Shown piece by piece: positions 35,383-43,100 of a stretch of 52,898 nt of DNA (within the stretch, counting starts at the first letter, position 1; each line of letters starts with the position of its first letter). The position numbers and the translations under genes were made by a program. The stretch comes from Burkholderiales bacterium. Its GTDB lineage: Bacteria > Pseudomonadota > Gammaproteobacteria > Burkholderiales > Burkholderiaceae_F. The DNA is taken from assembly GCA_020355165.1 (NCBI GenBank), contig CP070661.1:1946397-1999294 (forward strand), read 5' to 3'. The notes under the pieces were generated by a model that was not told the origin of the DNA, did no database searches, and saw only the letters and a list, made by a program, of their open reading frames with translations.

Positions 35383-35766
35383 TCAGCGCGTGCGGCGCAG
35401 CGTCTCGCCGATCATCAGCGTCACCGAGATCAGGTTCGCCACCAGCGCGCCGCCGGACAGCGACACCACGGTGGCCATCACCTCACCGCCGGTCGGCAGC
35501 TTGGTGACCTGGGCCGCCCAGAACCACACCACCGACGCCGCCAGCAGCTGGATCACCGCGACGATGCTGGTGGCCAGGTGGATGGCGCCGATGTGCGTGC
35601 GGTCGCCGAACTTCAGCGTCATCGCGATCAGGTTCACCACCAGCGTGGCGGCGAGCTCGAGCTCGTGATGGTGCTGCGGGTTGTCGATCTCGCCGACGAA
35701 GAAGCCGAAGTTCAGCGTGAACGACAAAATGACGAAGGCGCCGAAGATGACTTTCTCGAGGTTCAT
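35383..35766 (-). CDS. DUF6394 small membrane protein
   Basis: A 127-residue, four-helix membrane protein: NLEKVIFGAFVILSFTLNFGFFVG, then ATLVVNLIAMTLKFGDRTHIGAIHLATSIVAVIQLLAA. As far as I recall it matches DUF6394, a family found beside RCK channel genes. The polar-charged segment IDNPQHHHELEL between helices 1 and 2 is conserved and His-rich. Its function is unknown; an accessory channel subunit is plausible. ATG at 35766 is preceded by AAGGAGAAG. It shares a transcript direction with the channel and with the TIGR02117-type gene 82 bases upstream. Confidence 0.8.
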   Translation of the reverse strand: MNLEKVIFGAFVILSFTLNFGFFVGEIDNPQHHHELELAATLVVNLIAMTLKFGDRTHIGAIHLATSIVAVIQLLAASVVWFWAAQVTKLPTGGEVMATVVSLSGGALVANLISVTLMIGETLRRTR

Positions 35767-35848
35767 TTGCTTCTCCTTGCCACCGCCCCGCCGCCCGGCG
35801 TGGCTGCCCGTCGCAGATGGTAAGCGAGCGACCGCCGCCCCGCATCGG

Positions 35849-36532
35849 CTAGCTCAACTGCCAGAACAACGCCGCGTCGAACGGCGCCCAGACGCAGGTG
35901 CGGATGCCGGCGCCGGCCAGCGCGCGGCGCACCCACTCGTTGCTGGTCAGCCAGAGCGTGTAGCGGCCGGTACCCTCGTAGAACGCGTCGGTGTCGAAGT
36001 AGCCGGCGGTCTCGATCCGCAACGGCGCGCCGGCGGCGTCGCGCCGGAAGCCGGCCCGCACCGCAGCCACCAGCGCCCGGTACTGCGCCGCACTGACGTC
36101 GATGCGCTGCACGCGATAACGCTGCGGCTCGGCCAGGTACTCGACGTGCATCGCACCAGTGCCCAGGCCGAGCAGCGCGACGGCGGCCGTCCCGGGTCGC
36201 AGGTCGCGCCAGGTGCGGGTATGGACGTAGAACTCGCGGTCGCCCCAGCCGAACGCGATCCAGCGCAGCAGCCTCGGCTCGCCGAGCCGCGCCGCGCCGA
36301 CGATTCGCTGCGGCGGAAACTCCACCTGCCAGTCGTGCGGCCCGGCCGCCGGCAAGACGAGATCGGCGTGCACGCCGTTCGTGCGCAGGTAGATGGCGAC
36401 GCCGCCGGCCTGCGCCAACGTCGGCGTGAACTCCCGGTTCACCGGCAGCAGGCCGAGCAGCAGGGCGAGCAGCAGGTAGGCGGCCGGCACGGCGAGCAGC
36501 GCCAGCGCCGCGCGAAGCAGCCAGCGCTTCAT
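35849..36532 (-). CDS. TIGR02117/DUF2459 family membrane-anchored protein
   Basis: A 227-residue protein with one N-terminal membrane helix (about 5-30). The mature domain shows VAIYLRTNGVHADLVLPA, WIAFGWGDREFYVHTRTWRDL and VHADAFYEGTGRYTLWLTSNEW-like segments diagnostic of the TIGR02117 (DUF2459) family; a Thr-Cys-Val pair (RTCVWAPF) near the end is conserved. Members have unknown function but resemble papain-like NlpC/P60-type folds in having His and Cys in these positions (my impression). It lies between rpiA and the DUF6394 gene, all on the minus strand. Confidence 0.8.
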   Translation of the reverse strand: MKRWLLRAALALLAVPAAYLLLALLLGLLPVNREFTPTLAQAGGVAIYLRTNGVHADLVLPAAGPHDWQVEFPPQRIVGAARLGEPRLLRWIAFGWGDREFYVHTRTWRDLRPGTAAVALLGLGTGAMHVEYLAEPQRYRVQRIDVSAAQYRALVAAVRAGFRRDAAGAPLRIETAGYFDTDAFYEGTGRYTLWLTSNEWVRRALAGAGIRTCVWAPFDAALFWQLS

Positions 36533-36577
36533 CGGCGCGCAACGGCCGGTCGTGGCACGGCTGCCGCCGGCACGGTT

Positions 36578-37240
36578 TCAGCGGCGCAGCTCGCGCACGC
36601 CGTCGGCGCTCCCGAGCAACAGGACGTCGGCGCCGCGCGCGGCGAACAGGCCGTTGGTCACCACGCCGACGATCCTGTCGATGCGCGACTCGGTGGCCAC
36701 CGGCTCGGTGATCGACAGGCCATGCACGTCGAGGATCACGTTGCCGTTGTCGGTGACCACGCCCTGCCGCCAGACCGGCCGGCCGCCGAGCCGGGCCAGC
36801 TCGCGCGCCACGTGGGCGCGCGCCATCGGGACCACCTCGACCGGCAGCGGGAAGCGGCCGAGCACCTCGACCCGCTTGCTGGCGTCGGCGATGCAGACGA
36901 AGGTCTTCGCCACCGCGGCGATGATCTTCTCGCGCGTGAGCGCCGCGCCGCCGCCCTTGATCATGTGAAAGCCGCCGTCGATTTCGTCGGCACCGTCGAT
37001 GTAGACGGGCAGCTCATCGACATCGTTCAGGTCGAGCACCTCGATGCCGATCGCCGTCAGCTTCGCGGTGCTGCGCTCCGAACTGGACACCGCCTGCTTC
37101 ACATCGAGCTTCGCCGCCGCCAGCGCGTCGATGAACAGGTCGACCGTCGAGCCGGTGCCGACGCCCAGCACCTGCCCGGCTCGTACGAAGCGCAGCGCCG
37201 ACTGCGCCACCTGCCGCTTCAGATCGTCCTGCGTAGTCAC
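36578..37240 (-). CDS. rpiA: Ribose-5-phosphate isomerase A
   Basis: A 220-residue enzyme interconverting ribulose 5-phosphate and ribose 5-phosphate in the pentose phosphate pathway. Family signatures are clear: [11 protein letters not shown] (27-37), [36 protein letters not shown] with the catalytic Asp/Glu/Lys region, and [13 protein letters not shown]. The start is GTG at 37240, with a G-rich ribosome site (GGGGG) four bases upstream; the longer frame to 37366 is not family-like. First gene of a minus-strand set and divergent from the DUF1326 gene. Confidence 0.95.
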   Translation of the reverse strand: MTTQDDLKRQVAQSALRFVRAGQVLGVGTGSTVDLFIDALAAAKLDVKQAVSSSERSTAKLTAIGIEVLDLNDVDELPVYIDGADEIDGGFHMIKGGGAALTREKIIAAVAKTFVCIADASKRVEVLGRFPLPVEVVPMARAHVARELARLGGRPVWRQGVVTDNGNVILDVHGLSITEPVATESRIDRIVGVVTNGLFAARGADVLLLGSADGVRELRR

Positions 37241-37383
37241 CGTACCCCCGGTCAAGGCGTGTCGGATGTTACCGGGCGCCGAAGCAGGGCATCGTGCGGC
37301 GCAACCAGCCCAGGCGCGCACGGCGAGCATGCGGCCGCTTCGAAGTCGGCTTCCCGCGATGCACAACGGAGCGGGCCCTGCGT

Positions 37384-37441
37384 GTTACGCAGTCCGTTAC
37401 GCGGATCCGCGATTGCCCTTGCACGCTCCTGCACCTAGATT
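37384..37441 (+). promoter_or_regulatory. Candidate promoter and direct repeats upstream of the DUF1326 gene
   Basis: TTGCCC (37413-37418) and TAGATT (37436-37441) with a 17-base spacer form a plausible sigma-70 promoter reading towards the DUF1326 gene. Just upstream are two direct copies of GTTACGC (37384-37390 and 37396-37402), one helical turn apart and also part of the palindrome TGCGT-GTT-ACGCA, a possible regulator site. Confidence 0.4.
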
Positions 37442-37526
37442 GCCGCCTCACGCCCGGCCGACGCGCGTCGCAGCGGCGCCGGCCGCCCCTTCTGTCTCCA
37501 ACCGCAACTGCCGAGGAGAAAAGACC

Positions 37527-38129
37527 ATGGCCTACTCCCTCGAAGGACGTCTGCTCGAAGTCTGCACGTGCAAGGCGGTCTGTCCCTGCTGGGTCGGCGA
37601 GGATCCCGACAACGGCAAGTGCCACGGGCTGATGGCTTGGCACATCGAAAAGGGAAGCATCGACGGCGTCGACGTTTCCGGCCTGACCTTCGGCGCCGTT
37701 GCCAACATTCCCGGCAATGTCCTGAAGGGCAACTGGAAGATCGTCGCCTACGTCGACGACAAGGCCAGCAAGCAGCAGGAAGAGGCGCTGGTGGCGGTCT
37801 GGTCGGGCAAGAAGGGTGGACCGGTCGCCGACCTGGCACAGCTGATCGGCGAGGTGGCGGCCGTCGAGCGTGTGCCGATCACGTTCGAAGTGCAGAAGGG
37901 CGAGGGTCGGCTGCGCATTGGTGGCGTCGTAGTGGCAGACGTCGAGCCGCTGCGCGGTCCGGACGGCAAGCAGACTGTCCTGGTGGACAGCGTGTTCAGC
38001 ACGATCCCGGGGTCGCCGGCCTACGTCGGCAAGGCGCCGAAATACAAGGCCGACGTCCCGAAGATCGGCGTCAACGTCGACATCAGCGGTCACAACTCCG
38101 TCCAGGGACACTTCAGCTTCGTCAGTTGA
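37527..38129 (+). CDS. DUF1326 protein with N-terminal cysteine cluster
   Basis: A 200-residue DUF1326 protein. The N-terminus has the family's cysteine cluster CTCKAVCPCW (Cys13, 15, 19, 21) and a further KCHG (Cys32), a probable metal-binding site. The rest is predicted beta-rich without other motifs; no signal peptide. Function is unknown, but DUF1326 genes are often beside DUF2182 membrane protein genes, as here (104 bases downstream). ATG at 37527 has a GAGGAG ribosome site. The downstream Sec-type methyltransferase gene is in the same direction, so a thiol/metalloid theme is possible (inference). Confidence 0.87.
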   Translation: MAYSLEGRLLEVCTCKAVCPCWVGEDPDNGKCHGLMAWHIEKGSIDGVDVSGLTFGAVANIPGNVLKGNWKIVAYVDDKASKQQEEALVAVWSGKKGGPVADLAQLIGEVAAVERVPITFEVQKGEGRLRIGGVVVADVEPLRGPDGKQTVLVDSVFSTIPGSPAYVGKAPKYKADVPKIGVNVDISGHNSVQGHFSFVS

Positions 38130-38232
38130 CGAGCCTGGGGCGCGCGGACCCGAGGCTCCGGCACCGGCCGCCGCACGGCGGCGCGCAGGGCCACGCCGCC
38201 GTCTCCCGGCCCCGAGACCATTGCCGCCCGCC

Positions 38233-39045
38233 ATGTCGGCACGCATCGATCGATCATCGGTCCTGCTGACCACGCTCGTCGCGCTGGTCGCGCTGGCCTG
38301 GCTGGCGCTGTGGGTCTGGCACGCATCGCCGTACGGCCGCTACCTGAACCACGCGGAGCTGGCGCACTTCGACCTCGCGCGCGAGCCCGGCGAGGCGGCG
38401 TCACAGGCGGCCGTCTATGTGGCCGGCTGGGTGCTGATGACGGCGGCGATGATGCTGCCGACCACCTTCCCGCTGCTGGAGATCTTCCACCGCATGACGC
38501 GGCAGCGGGAAGACCGCCTCCAGTTGCTGGCCCTGGTGATCGCCGGCTACCTCGGCGTGTGGCTGCTGTTCGGCATCGCCGCGCACGCATTCGACCTCGC
38601 GCTGCACGAGGCCTTCGAACGCAGCGGCTGGCTGCAGGCCAACGCGTGGGTGTTCGGCGCCGGGCCGCTGCTGGTCGCCGGCGGCTTCCAGTTCACGCAG
38701 CTGAAGTACCGCTGCCTCGACAAGTGCCGCGCACCGCTGTCTTTCGTCGTGCAGCACTGGCGCGGCGCCGGCGCCCGCGCGCAGGCGCTGCGGCTCGGCG
38801 CGCACCACGGCGCCTTCTGCGTCGGCTGCTGCTGGGCGCTGATGCTGCTGATGTTCGCCGTCGGCACCGGCAACCTCGGCTGGATGCTGGCGCTCGGCGC
38901 GCTGATGGCGATCGAGAAGAACGCGCCCTGGGGCCGCCGCATCAGCGCGCCACTCGGCGTGGCGCTGCTGCTGTGGGGAGCGGCGGTCATGGTCAACGTG
39001 GCCGCGGCCAGCCCCGCGGAGACGCTGGTCTGCCGCGCGCGATAG
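38233..39045 (+). CDS. DUF2182 polytopic membrane protein
   Basis: A 270-residue DUF2182 protein with six to seven membrane segments. Family signatures are the methionine-rich WVLMTAAMMLPTTFPLL (about residues 66-82), FQFTQLKYRCLDKCRAPLSF with two Cys, and HHGAFCVGCCWALMLLMFAVG with three Cys near a His. The Met/Cys/His pattern suggests metal binding or transport, and the family is annotated as predicted metal-binding. ATG at 38233; an alternative start four codons upstream exists. Paired with the DUF1326 gene, which suggests a common function. Confidence 0.85.
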   Translation: MSARIDRSSVLLTTLVALVALAWLALWVWHASPYGRYLNHAELAHFDLAREPGEAASQAAVYVAGWVLMTAAMMLPTTFPLLEIFHRMTRQREDRLQLLALVIAGYLGVWLLFGIAAHAFDLALHEAFERSGWLQANAWVFGAGPLLVAGGFQFTQLKYRCLDKCRAPLSFVVQHWRGAGARAQALRLGAHHGAFCVGCCWALMLLMFAVGTGNLGWMLALGALMAIEKNAPWGRRISAPLGVALLLWGAAVMVNVAAASPAETLVCRAR

Positions 39046-39252
39046 GCCGCGCGGCGACAGAAACCCGGCGCTGGCCTGTTTGGTCAGCACGGGCGGACCG
39101 ACGCTGGCATCCGACCGCTGTCTTTGCTACAAGGCGGGCGCCGGCCCACGACAAGTGCCGGCGCAGCAGCCTCGCGGCCCCGGGCCGCCACAGCATCGCC
39201 ATCGCCGCATTGCACCAGAACAGCAGCTGTCTCTTTCATGGAGGAAGCACGC

Positions 39253-40029
39253 ATGGGTAGTGACTCAGTCGTAGATCCGTCGACCCTTCGCGAGGAGGTG
39301 AAGCACAAGTACCGGGACGTGGCGATCCACCCGGGCGGGGAGTATCACTTCCACACCGGGCGGCCGCTGGCGGCGCGCCTCGGCTACGAGCAGGCGGTGG
39401 TCGACGCGATGCCCGACCAGGCAGTCGAGTCGTTCGCCGGCGTGGCCAATCCGTTCCTGCTGCGCCGCCTGGAGAAGGGCGAGAAGGTCGTCGACGCAGG
39501 CTCCGGGGCGGGATTCGACTGCTTCATCGCCGCGCAGCAGGTCGGCTCGCAGGGGCACGTCATCGGCATCGACATGCTCGAGGAGATGCTCGCCAAGTCG
39601 CGTCGCTCGGCAGCGATGATGGGGCTGGGCAACGTCGAATTCCGGGAGGGGCTGCTGGAGGACATGCCGGTCGAGGACGGCTGGGCCGATGTCGTGATCG
39701 GCAATGGCGTCGTCAACCTGTGCGCCGACAAGCGAAAGGTGTTCTCCGAAATCTGGCGCGTCCTGCGGCCCGGCGGCTGGCTGCAGCTCGCCGACATCGC
39801 CAACGGCAAGCCGATCCCCGAGTCCGCGCTGAGCATCGTCGATCTGTGGACGGCATGAATCGCCGGTGGTCTTCCGTGTGAAGCCTGGCGAGCCATGATG
39901 GCGGAAACGGGATTCGTCGATATCCAGATCAGCGCGCCGGTGGATACCTTTGCGCAGGCGCGCGGCGAGAAGAAGGCCCGTCAGTTCGAGGTCTACGGCC
40001 ACTCGTTCCTGGCGCGCAAGCCCGCGTAG
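39253..40029 (+). CDS. ArsM-like SAM methyltransferase, probable selenoprotein (in-frame TGA at 39856)
   Basis: A 258-residue class I methyltransferase if TGA at 39856-39858 is read as selenocysteine 202. ATG at 39253 follows GGAGGAAG. The SAM site is VVDAGSGAGFDCF (79-91) and GIDMLEEML (105-113). After TGA the same frame continues without a gap, IAGGLPCEAWRAMMAETGF, to a normal family C-terminus (FEVYGHSFLARKP) and TAG at 40027. In relatives the TGA position is a conserved Cys just before the (I/L)(A/G)GGL motif; in algal ArsM it is the arsenic-binding Cys224. Other cysteines are C90, C157 and C209. A SECIS-like hairpin follows directly. Likely substrate: a metalloid or other soft nucleophile acceptor. 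The alternative is a Cys-to-stop pseudogene, which I consider less likely given the SECIS and intact downstream frame. Confidence 0.8.
39856..39891 (+). promoter_or_regulatory. UGA codon and bacterial SECIS-like hairpin
   Basis: UGA (39856-39858) is followed by a stem-loop: outer stem UCGCC/GGCGA (39860-39864 and 39887-39891), an internal loop, then GG (39868-39869), bulged U39870, CUUC/GAAG (39871-39874 and 39880-39883), loop CGUGU (39875-39879), and CC (39884-39885). The E. coli fdhF element has the same order: GG, bulged U17, four-base-pair stem, GU-containing loop, CC, starting 11 bases after UGA against 9 here. SelB recognises the bulged U and the loop GU. Confidence 0.75.
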
Positions 40030-40221
40030 CGCTCCGCTTCGGCGGGGCGTGCAGCACCCGCCTCGCCGGCCGGCAACGGGTCACGGCACGTGCCGGCCGG
40101 CGGCGGTCGCTCATCGCGAACGGGGCAACCGCGGCCGATAGCGGGCGCCAGGTCGGCGTGCCGTAACCTCGCATCTGGCGCGCTGCCCGCGGAGCTCGTT
40201 CTATTGCCGGGAACCCGACCG

Positions 40222-41559
40222 ATGGCCTCCGAGATCAAATACGCAAAGAACGGCGCCGTTCACATCGCCTACCGCGTGTTGGGGGCGGGCCCGGTCGATC
40301 TCGTCATCGTGCCCGGCTGGGTGTCGCACCTGGAGGCGCACTGGGAGAACCCGCTGGTGTGGCGATTCGCCGAGCGGCTCGCGTCGTTCAGCCGCCTGAT
40401 CCTTTTCGACAAGCGGGGCACCGGCCTGTCCGACCCCGTCTCCGAAGACCGCCTGCCGACGCTTGAAATGCGGATGGAAGACCTGCACGCGGTGCTCAAC
40501 GCGGTGGGCTCGAGCCGGGCGGCGCTGTTCGGCATTTCGGAGGGTGGTGCGATGTCTGCCCTGTTTGCGGCGACCTATCCCGAGCGCACGGCTGCGCTGA
40601 TCATGTCGGGTTGCTACGCAAAGTGGATCAGGGCCGACGATTACCCGTGGGCGCCCACGCGGGAGGAGCACGAGGCCGCGTTCGTAGCCTACGAGAAGCA
40701 CTGGGGCACCGCGATAGGCTTCAAGACGGTCGCGCCGTCGGTGGCGAACGACGAGAGCTGCCGCAACTGGTGGGCGCGCAACCTCCGGCTCGGCGCGAGC
40801 CCCGGCGCGGGCATCGCGCTGTACCGGATGAACATCGAAATCGACATCCGCAACGTCCTGTCTTCGATCAGCGCGCCGACGCTGATTCTCCACCGGCAGG
40901 GCGACCGGCTGATCAGCGTCGAGAACTCCCGCTACCTGGCGAGCCACATCCCTGGCGCCAGGCTGGTCGAACTGAGCGGCGCCGATCACCTGCCCTGGTT
41001 CGGCGACTCCGACACGGTACTCGACGAGGTCGAGGAATTCCTGACCGGGGCCCGCCCCGCGATGGCGACCGAGCGCGTGCTCTCGACGATCCTGTTCATC
41101 GACATCGTCGCCTCGACGGAGCGTGCGCGGTCCCTGGGCGATGCGCGCTGGCGCGATCTGCTCGGTTCTTTTCATGCCCAGGTCGAGCAGGAACTGGCCC
41201 GATTCGGCGGGCGCCTGATCGACACCGCCGGCGATGGCGTGTTTGCCAGCTTCGACGGGCCCGCGCGGGCCGTACGCTGCGCGCTGGCGCTGCGCGAACG
41301 GGCGGCGAGGCTCGGAGTCGCGATCCGTGCCGGTGTTCACACGGGCGAATGCGAGATCGCCGGCGGCAAGCTGGCAGGCATCGCTGTGCATACGGGCGCG
41401 CGAATCGCCGCCGCTGCCGAGCGTGGCGAAGTCCTGGTTTCGAGCACCGTCAAGAGCCTCGTCGCAGGTTCCGGCCTGCGCTTTGCCGGCCGCGGGCGGC
41501 ACCACCTCAAGGGCCTGGAGGACGAACTCGAACTGTTCGCGGCCGAAAGCCTTGCTTAG
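40222..41559 (+). CDS. Alpha/beta hydrolase fused to class III nucleotide cyclase domain
   Basis: A 445-residue fusion. The N-terminal alpha/beta hydrolase (about 1-275) has LFDKRGTGLSD, nucleophile elbow GISEGG (Ser106), HRQGDRL (Asp228) and ADHLPW (His256), a full triad. The C-terminal cyclase homology domain (about 285-445) carries metal Asp294 in FIDIVAST and Asp338 in TAGDGVFASF. Hydrolase-cyclase fusions occur in actinobacteria and some proteobacteria, where the hydrolase may act as a ligand sensor. ATG at 40222 starts the conserved EIKYAKNG. It follows the methyltransferase gene by 192 bases. Confidence 0.88.
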   Translation: MASEIKYAKNGAVHIAYRVLGAGPVDLVIVPGWVSHLEAHWENPLVWRFAERLASFSRLILFDKRGTGLSDPVSEDRLPTLEMRMEDLHAVLNAVGSSRAALFGISEGGAMSALFAATYPERTAALIMSGCYAKWIRADDYPWAPTREEHEAAFVAYEKHWGTAIGFKTVAPSVANDESCRNWWARNLRLGASPGAGIALYRMNIEIDIRNVLSSISAPTLILHRQGDRLISVENSRYLASHIPGARLVELSGADHLPWFGDSDTVLDEVEEFLTGARPAMATERVLSTILFIDIVASTERARSLGDARWRDLLGSFHAQVEQELARFGGRLIDTAGDGVFASFDGPARAVRCALALRERAARLGVAIRAGVHTGECEIAGGKLAGIAVHTGARIAAAAERGEVLVSSTVKSLVAGSGLRFAGRGRHHLKGLEDELELFAAESLA

Positions 41560-41739
41560 CGGGAGCCGGCGCCGATTGCGACACAGCGCCGTTTGTGGGC
41601 CGTTCGGTTGCTCGGCGGCAGAAGCGCGGAAAGCCGCCGGCAATGTCAAGCCGCGGCCCGTCGGCGGACTGGGCGCGCCCGATTGCGCGCATTGCAACGT
41701 GAAGCGACCGGAGTCACCGTCGCCTACAAGGGAAAACGC

Positions 41740-42162
41740 ATGAGAAGAACCCTCGTATCGAATGGAAACCCAATGGAGAAGGTGGTCGGGTTCAGCCGGG
41801 CGGTGAGGGTTGGGCCGTACATCTCTGTCGGCGGTACGGCACCCGTCGGTCCCGACGGAAAGACAGTTGGCGTTGGCGACCCATCCGCCCAGGCCCGCAG
41901 ATGTCTAGAGATCATTGAAGAAGCACTTCGGCGCGCTGGCGCATCGCTTGGCGATGTCGTTCGCACCCGCGTCCTTCTTACTCGCATCGAGGACTGGGAG
42001 GCGGTAATAAGGGTGCGTGCGGAATATTTCGCCGAAGTCCGTCCGGTCGACACGATCATGCAGGTGACCCGCTTCGTGAACCCAGAGTGGCTGGTCGAGT
42101 TTGAAGTCGACGCCGTCATATCCGACGGCAAGGCTCCGCAGGAGATTGGCCCGTCTACTTAA
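41740..42162 (+). CDS. RidA/YjgF family protein
   Basis: A 140-residue RidA-superfamily protein. GFSRAVRVGPYISVGGTAP, the QARRCLEIIEEALRRAGASLGDVVRTRVLLT stretch and the C-terminal VTRFVNPEWLVEFEVDAVI are family hallmarks; the Arg in VTRFV sits where the deaminase Arg of RidA lies, so enamine/imine hydrolysis is possible. ATG at 41740 has a GGGAA site; an inner Met at residue 12 is an alternative. Its DNA has visibly more A and T than the flanking genes. Confidence 0.88.
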   Translation: MRRTLVSNGNPMEKVVGFSRAVRVGPYISVGGTAPVGPDGKTVGVGDPSAQARRCLEIIEEALRRAGASLGDVVRTRVLLTRIEDWEAVIRVRAEYFAEVRPVDTIMQVTRFVNPEWLVEFEVDAVISDGKAPQEIGPST

Positions 42163-42398
42163 GCGCACGACAGGGGCGGCAGAAGACTGATCGAACGGTC
42201 GCGACAGCGATCGGCTCGCTTGGCTATCGCCAACGAACAATGCCAATTCCGCTTCGCCACCGGTCGCTCCGAAGGGCGGGGTCGGCAGCAGGCAAGTGGC
42301 TGGAATTCGCCGACGGCGGGTCCCGGCAGGGCGCCGCAAAGCGGCCAGCGACCGGAAAGCAGACCCTCCGACCGGCGCAGAACGACCCCTTGCCGCCG

Positions 42399-43054
42399 TC
42401 AGGGATTTCCGAAAGCGGCCTTCGATTTCACGCGGAAAGCTGACATCAGCATGATCGCTGGAGCGCGACCGTTTGCGGGCCAATGCAGTTTTCTGCATGA
42501 GCGACAGATCCAGTCGGGTCGCCGGACGTTCACTGGCGTCGACTTGAAAGTCGGGCGCTGAGAAACCCGGTCGATCAGTTCCGCTCCTTGCCAACCCAGC
42601 AGGCCAAATGGAAGCCGGGCAGTCACAGATCGCCGAGCAAGGCGAGGGATGCGGCCTTCGGCCGTCGGTGGCGTCTCACGATCTTGTTCGACGAGAGTCA
42701 GTTCGCCTTCCTTGACGGTCAAAGACACCTTGGCTGCGATTCGCTTGTCAATCGCACGCGCAAGTGGCATGAAGTCCGGATTGGGCGACGAATTGGCCGT
42801 TGGCAGAAACTCGGCCAGGTTTTCGTTGTAGTAAAGCGCGTGATCACCACCGAGTTGGTAGTGAAGGTTGCCGAAGTTCTCGCGTGCCGGCTTGCTGAAT
42901 GCTAAAGGCCAAGGGGACTTCGCCGCTTCGACCGGTAACGTTGTCTTGGCTCCGGGGCCGCAAGGTACTCCGCCAGCGGGTTCTTCTGGTCGGCCGCAGA
43001 AGCTATGGGCGCAGACAGCGCCAGGGCCGCGATGAGTGGAATGGTTCTTTTCAT
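42399..43054 (-). pseudogene. Frameshifted exported protein of unknown family
   Basis: ATG at 43054 opens a clear signal peptide (KRTIPLIAALALSAPIASAA) and a short mature part, then the frame ends at 42902. The next frame takes up protein-like sequence (FSKPARENFGNLHYQLGG, LYYNENLAEFLPTANSSP, DKRIAAKVSLTVKEGELTL) and stays open to 42399. The switch lies between about 42905 and 42960, near GGCCCCGG, and at least one indel is needed. The last third looks less protein-like, so the true end may be near 42650. I do not recognise the family. It lies downstream of, and in the same direction as, the two amidohydrolase genes, 46 bases after the nearer one. A sequencing error is possible. Confidence 0.6.
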
Positions 43055-43100
43055 ATCCGCTTCTCGCATCATCGATCCCGCAAGATCTGCCCGATGCAAT

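Noticed and set aside
39859-40029. Treating the region after TGA as a separate small gene or plain 3' UTR
   Set aside because: The frame, spacing and sequence continue the methyltransferase domain exactly; an independent start would leave both parts incomplete.
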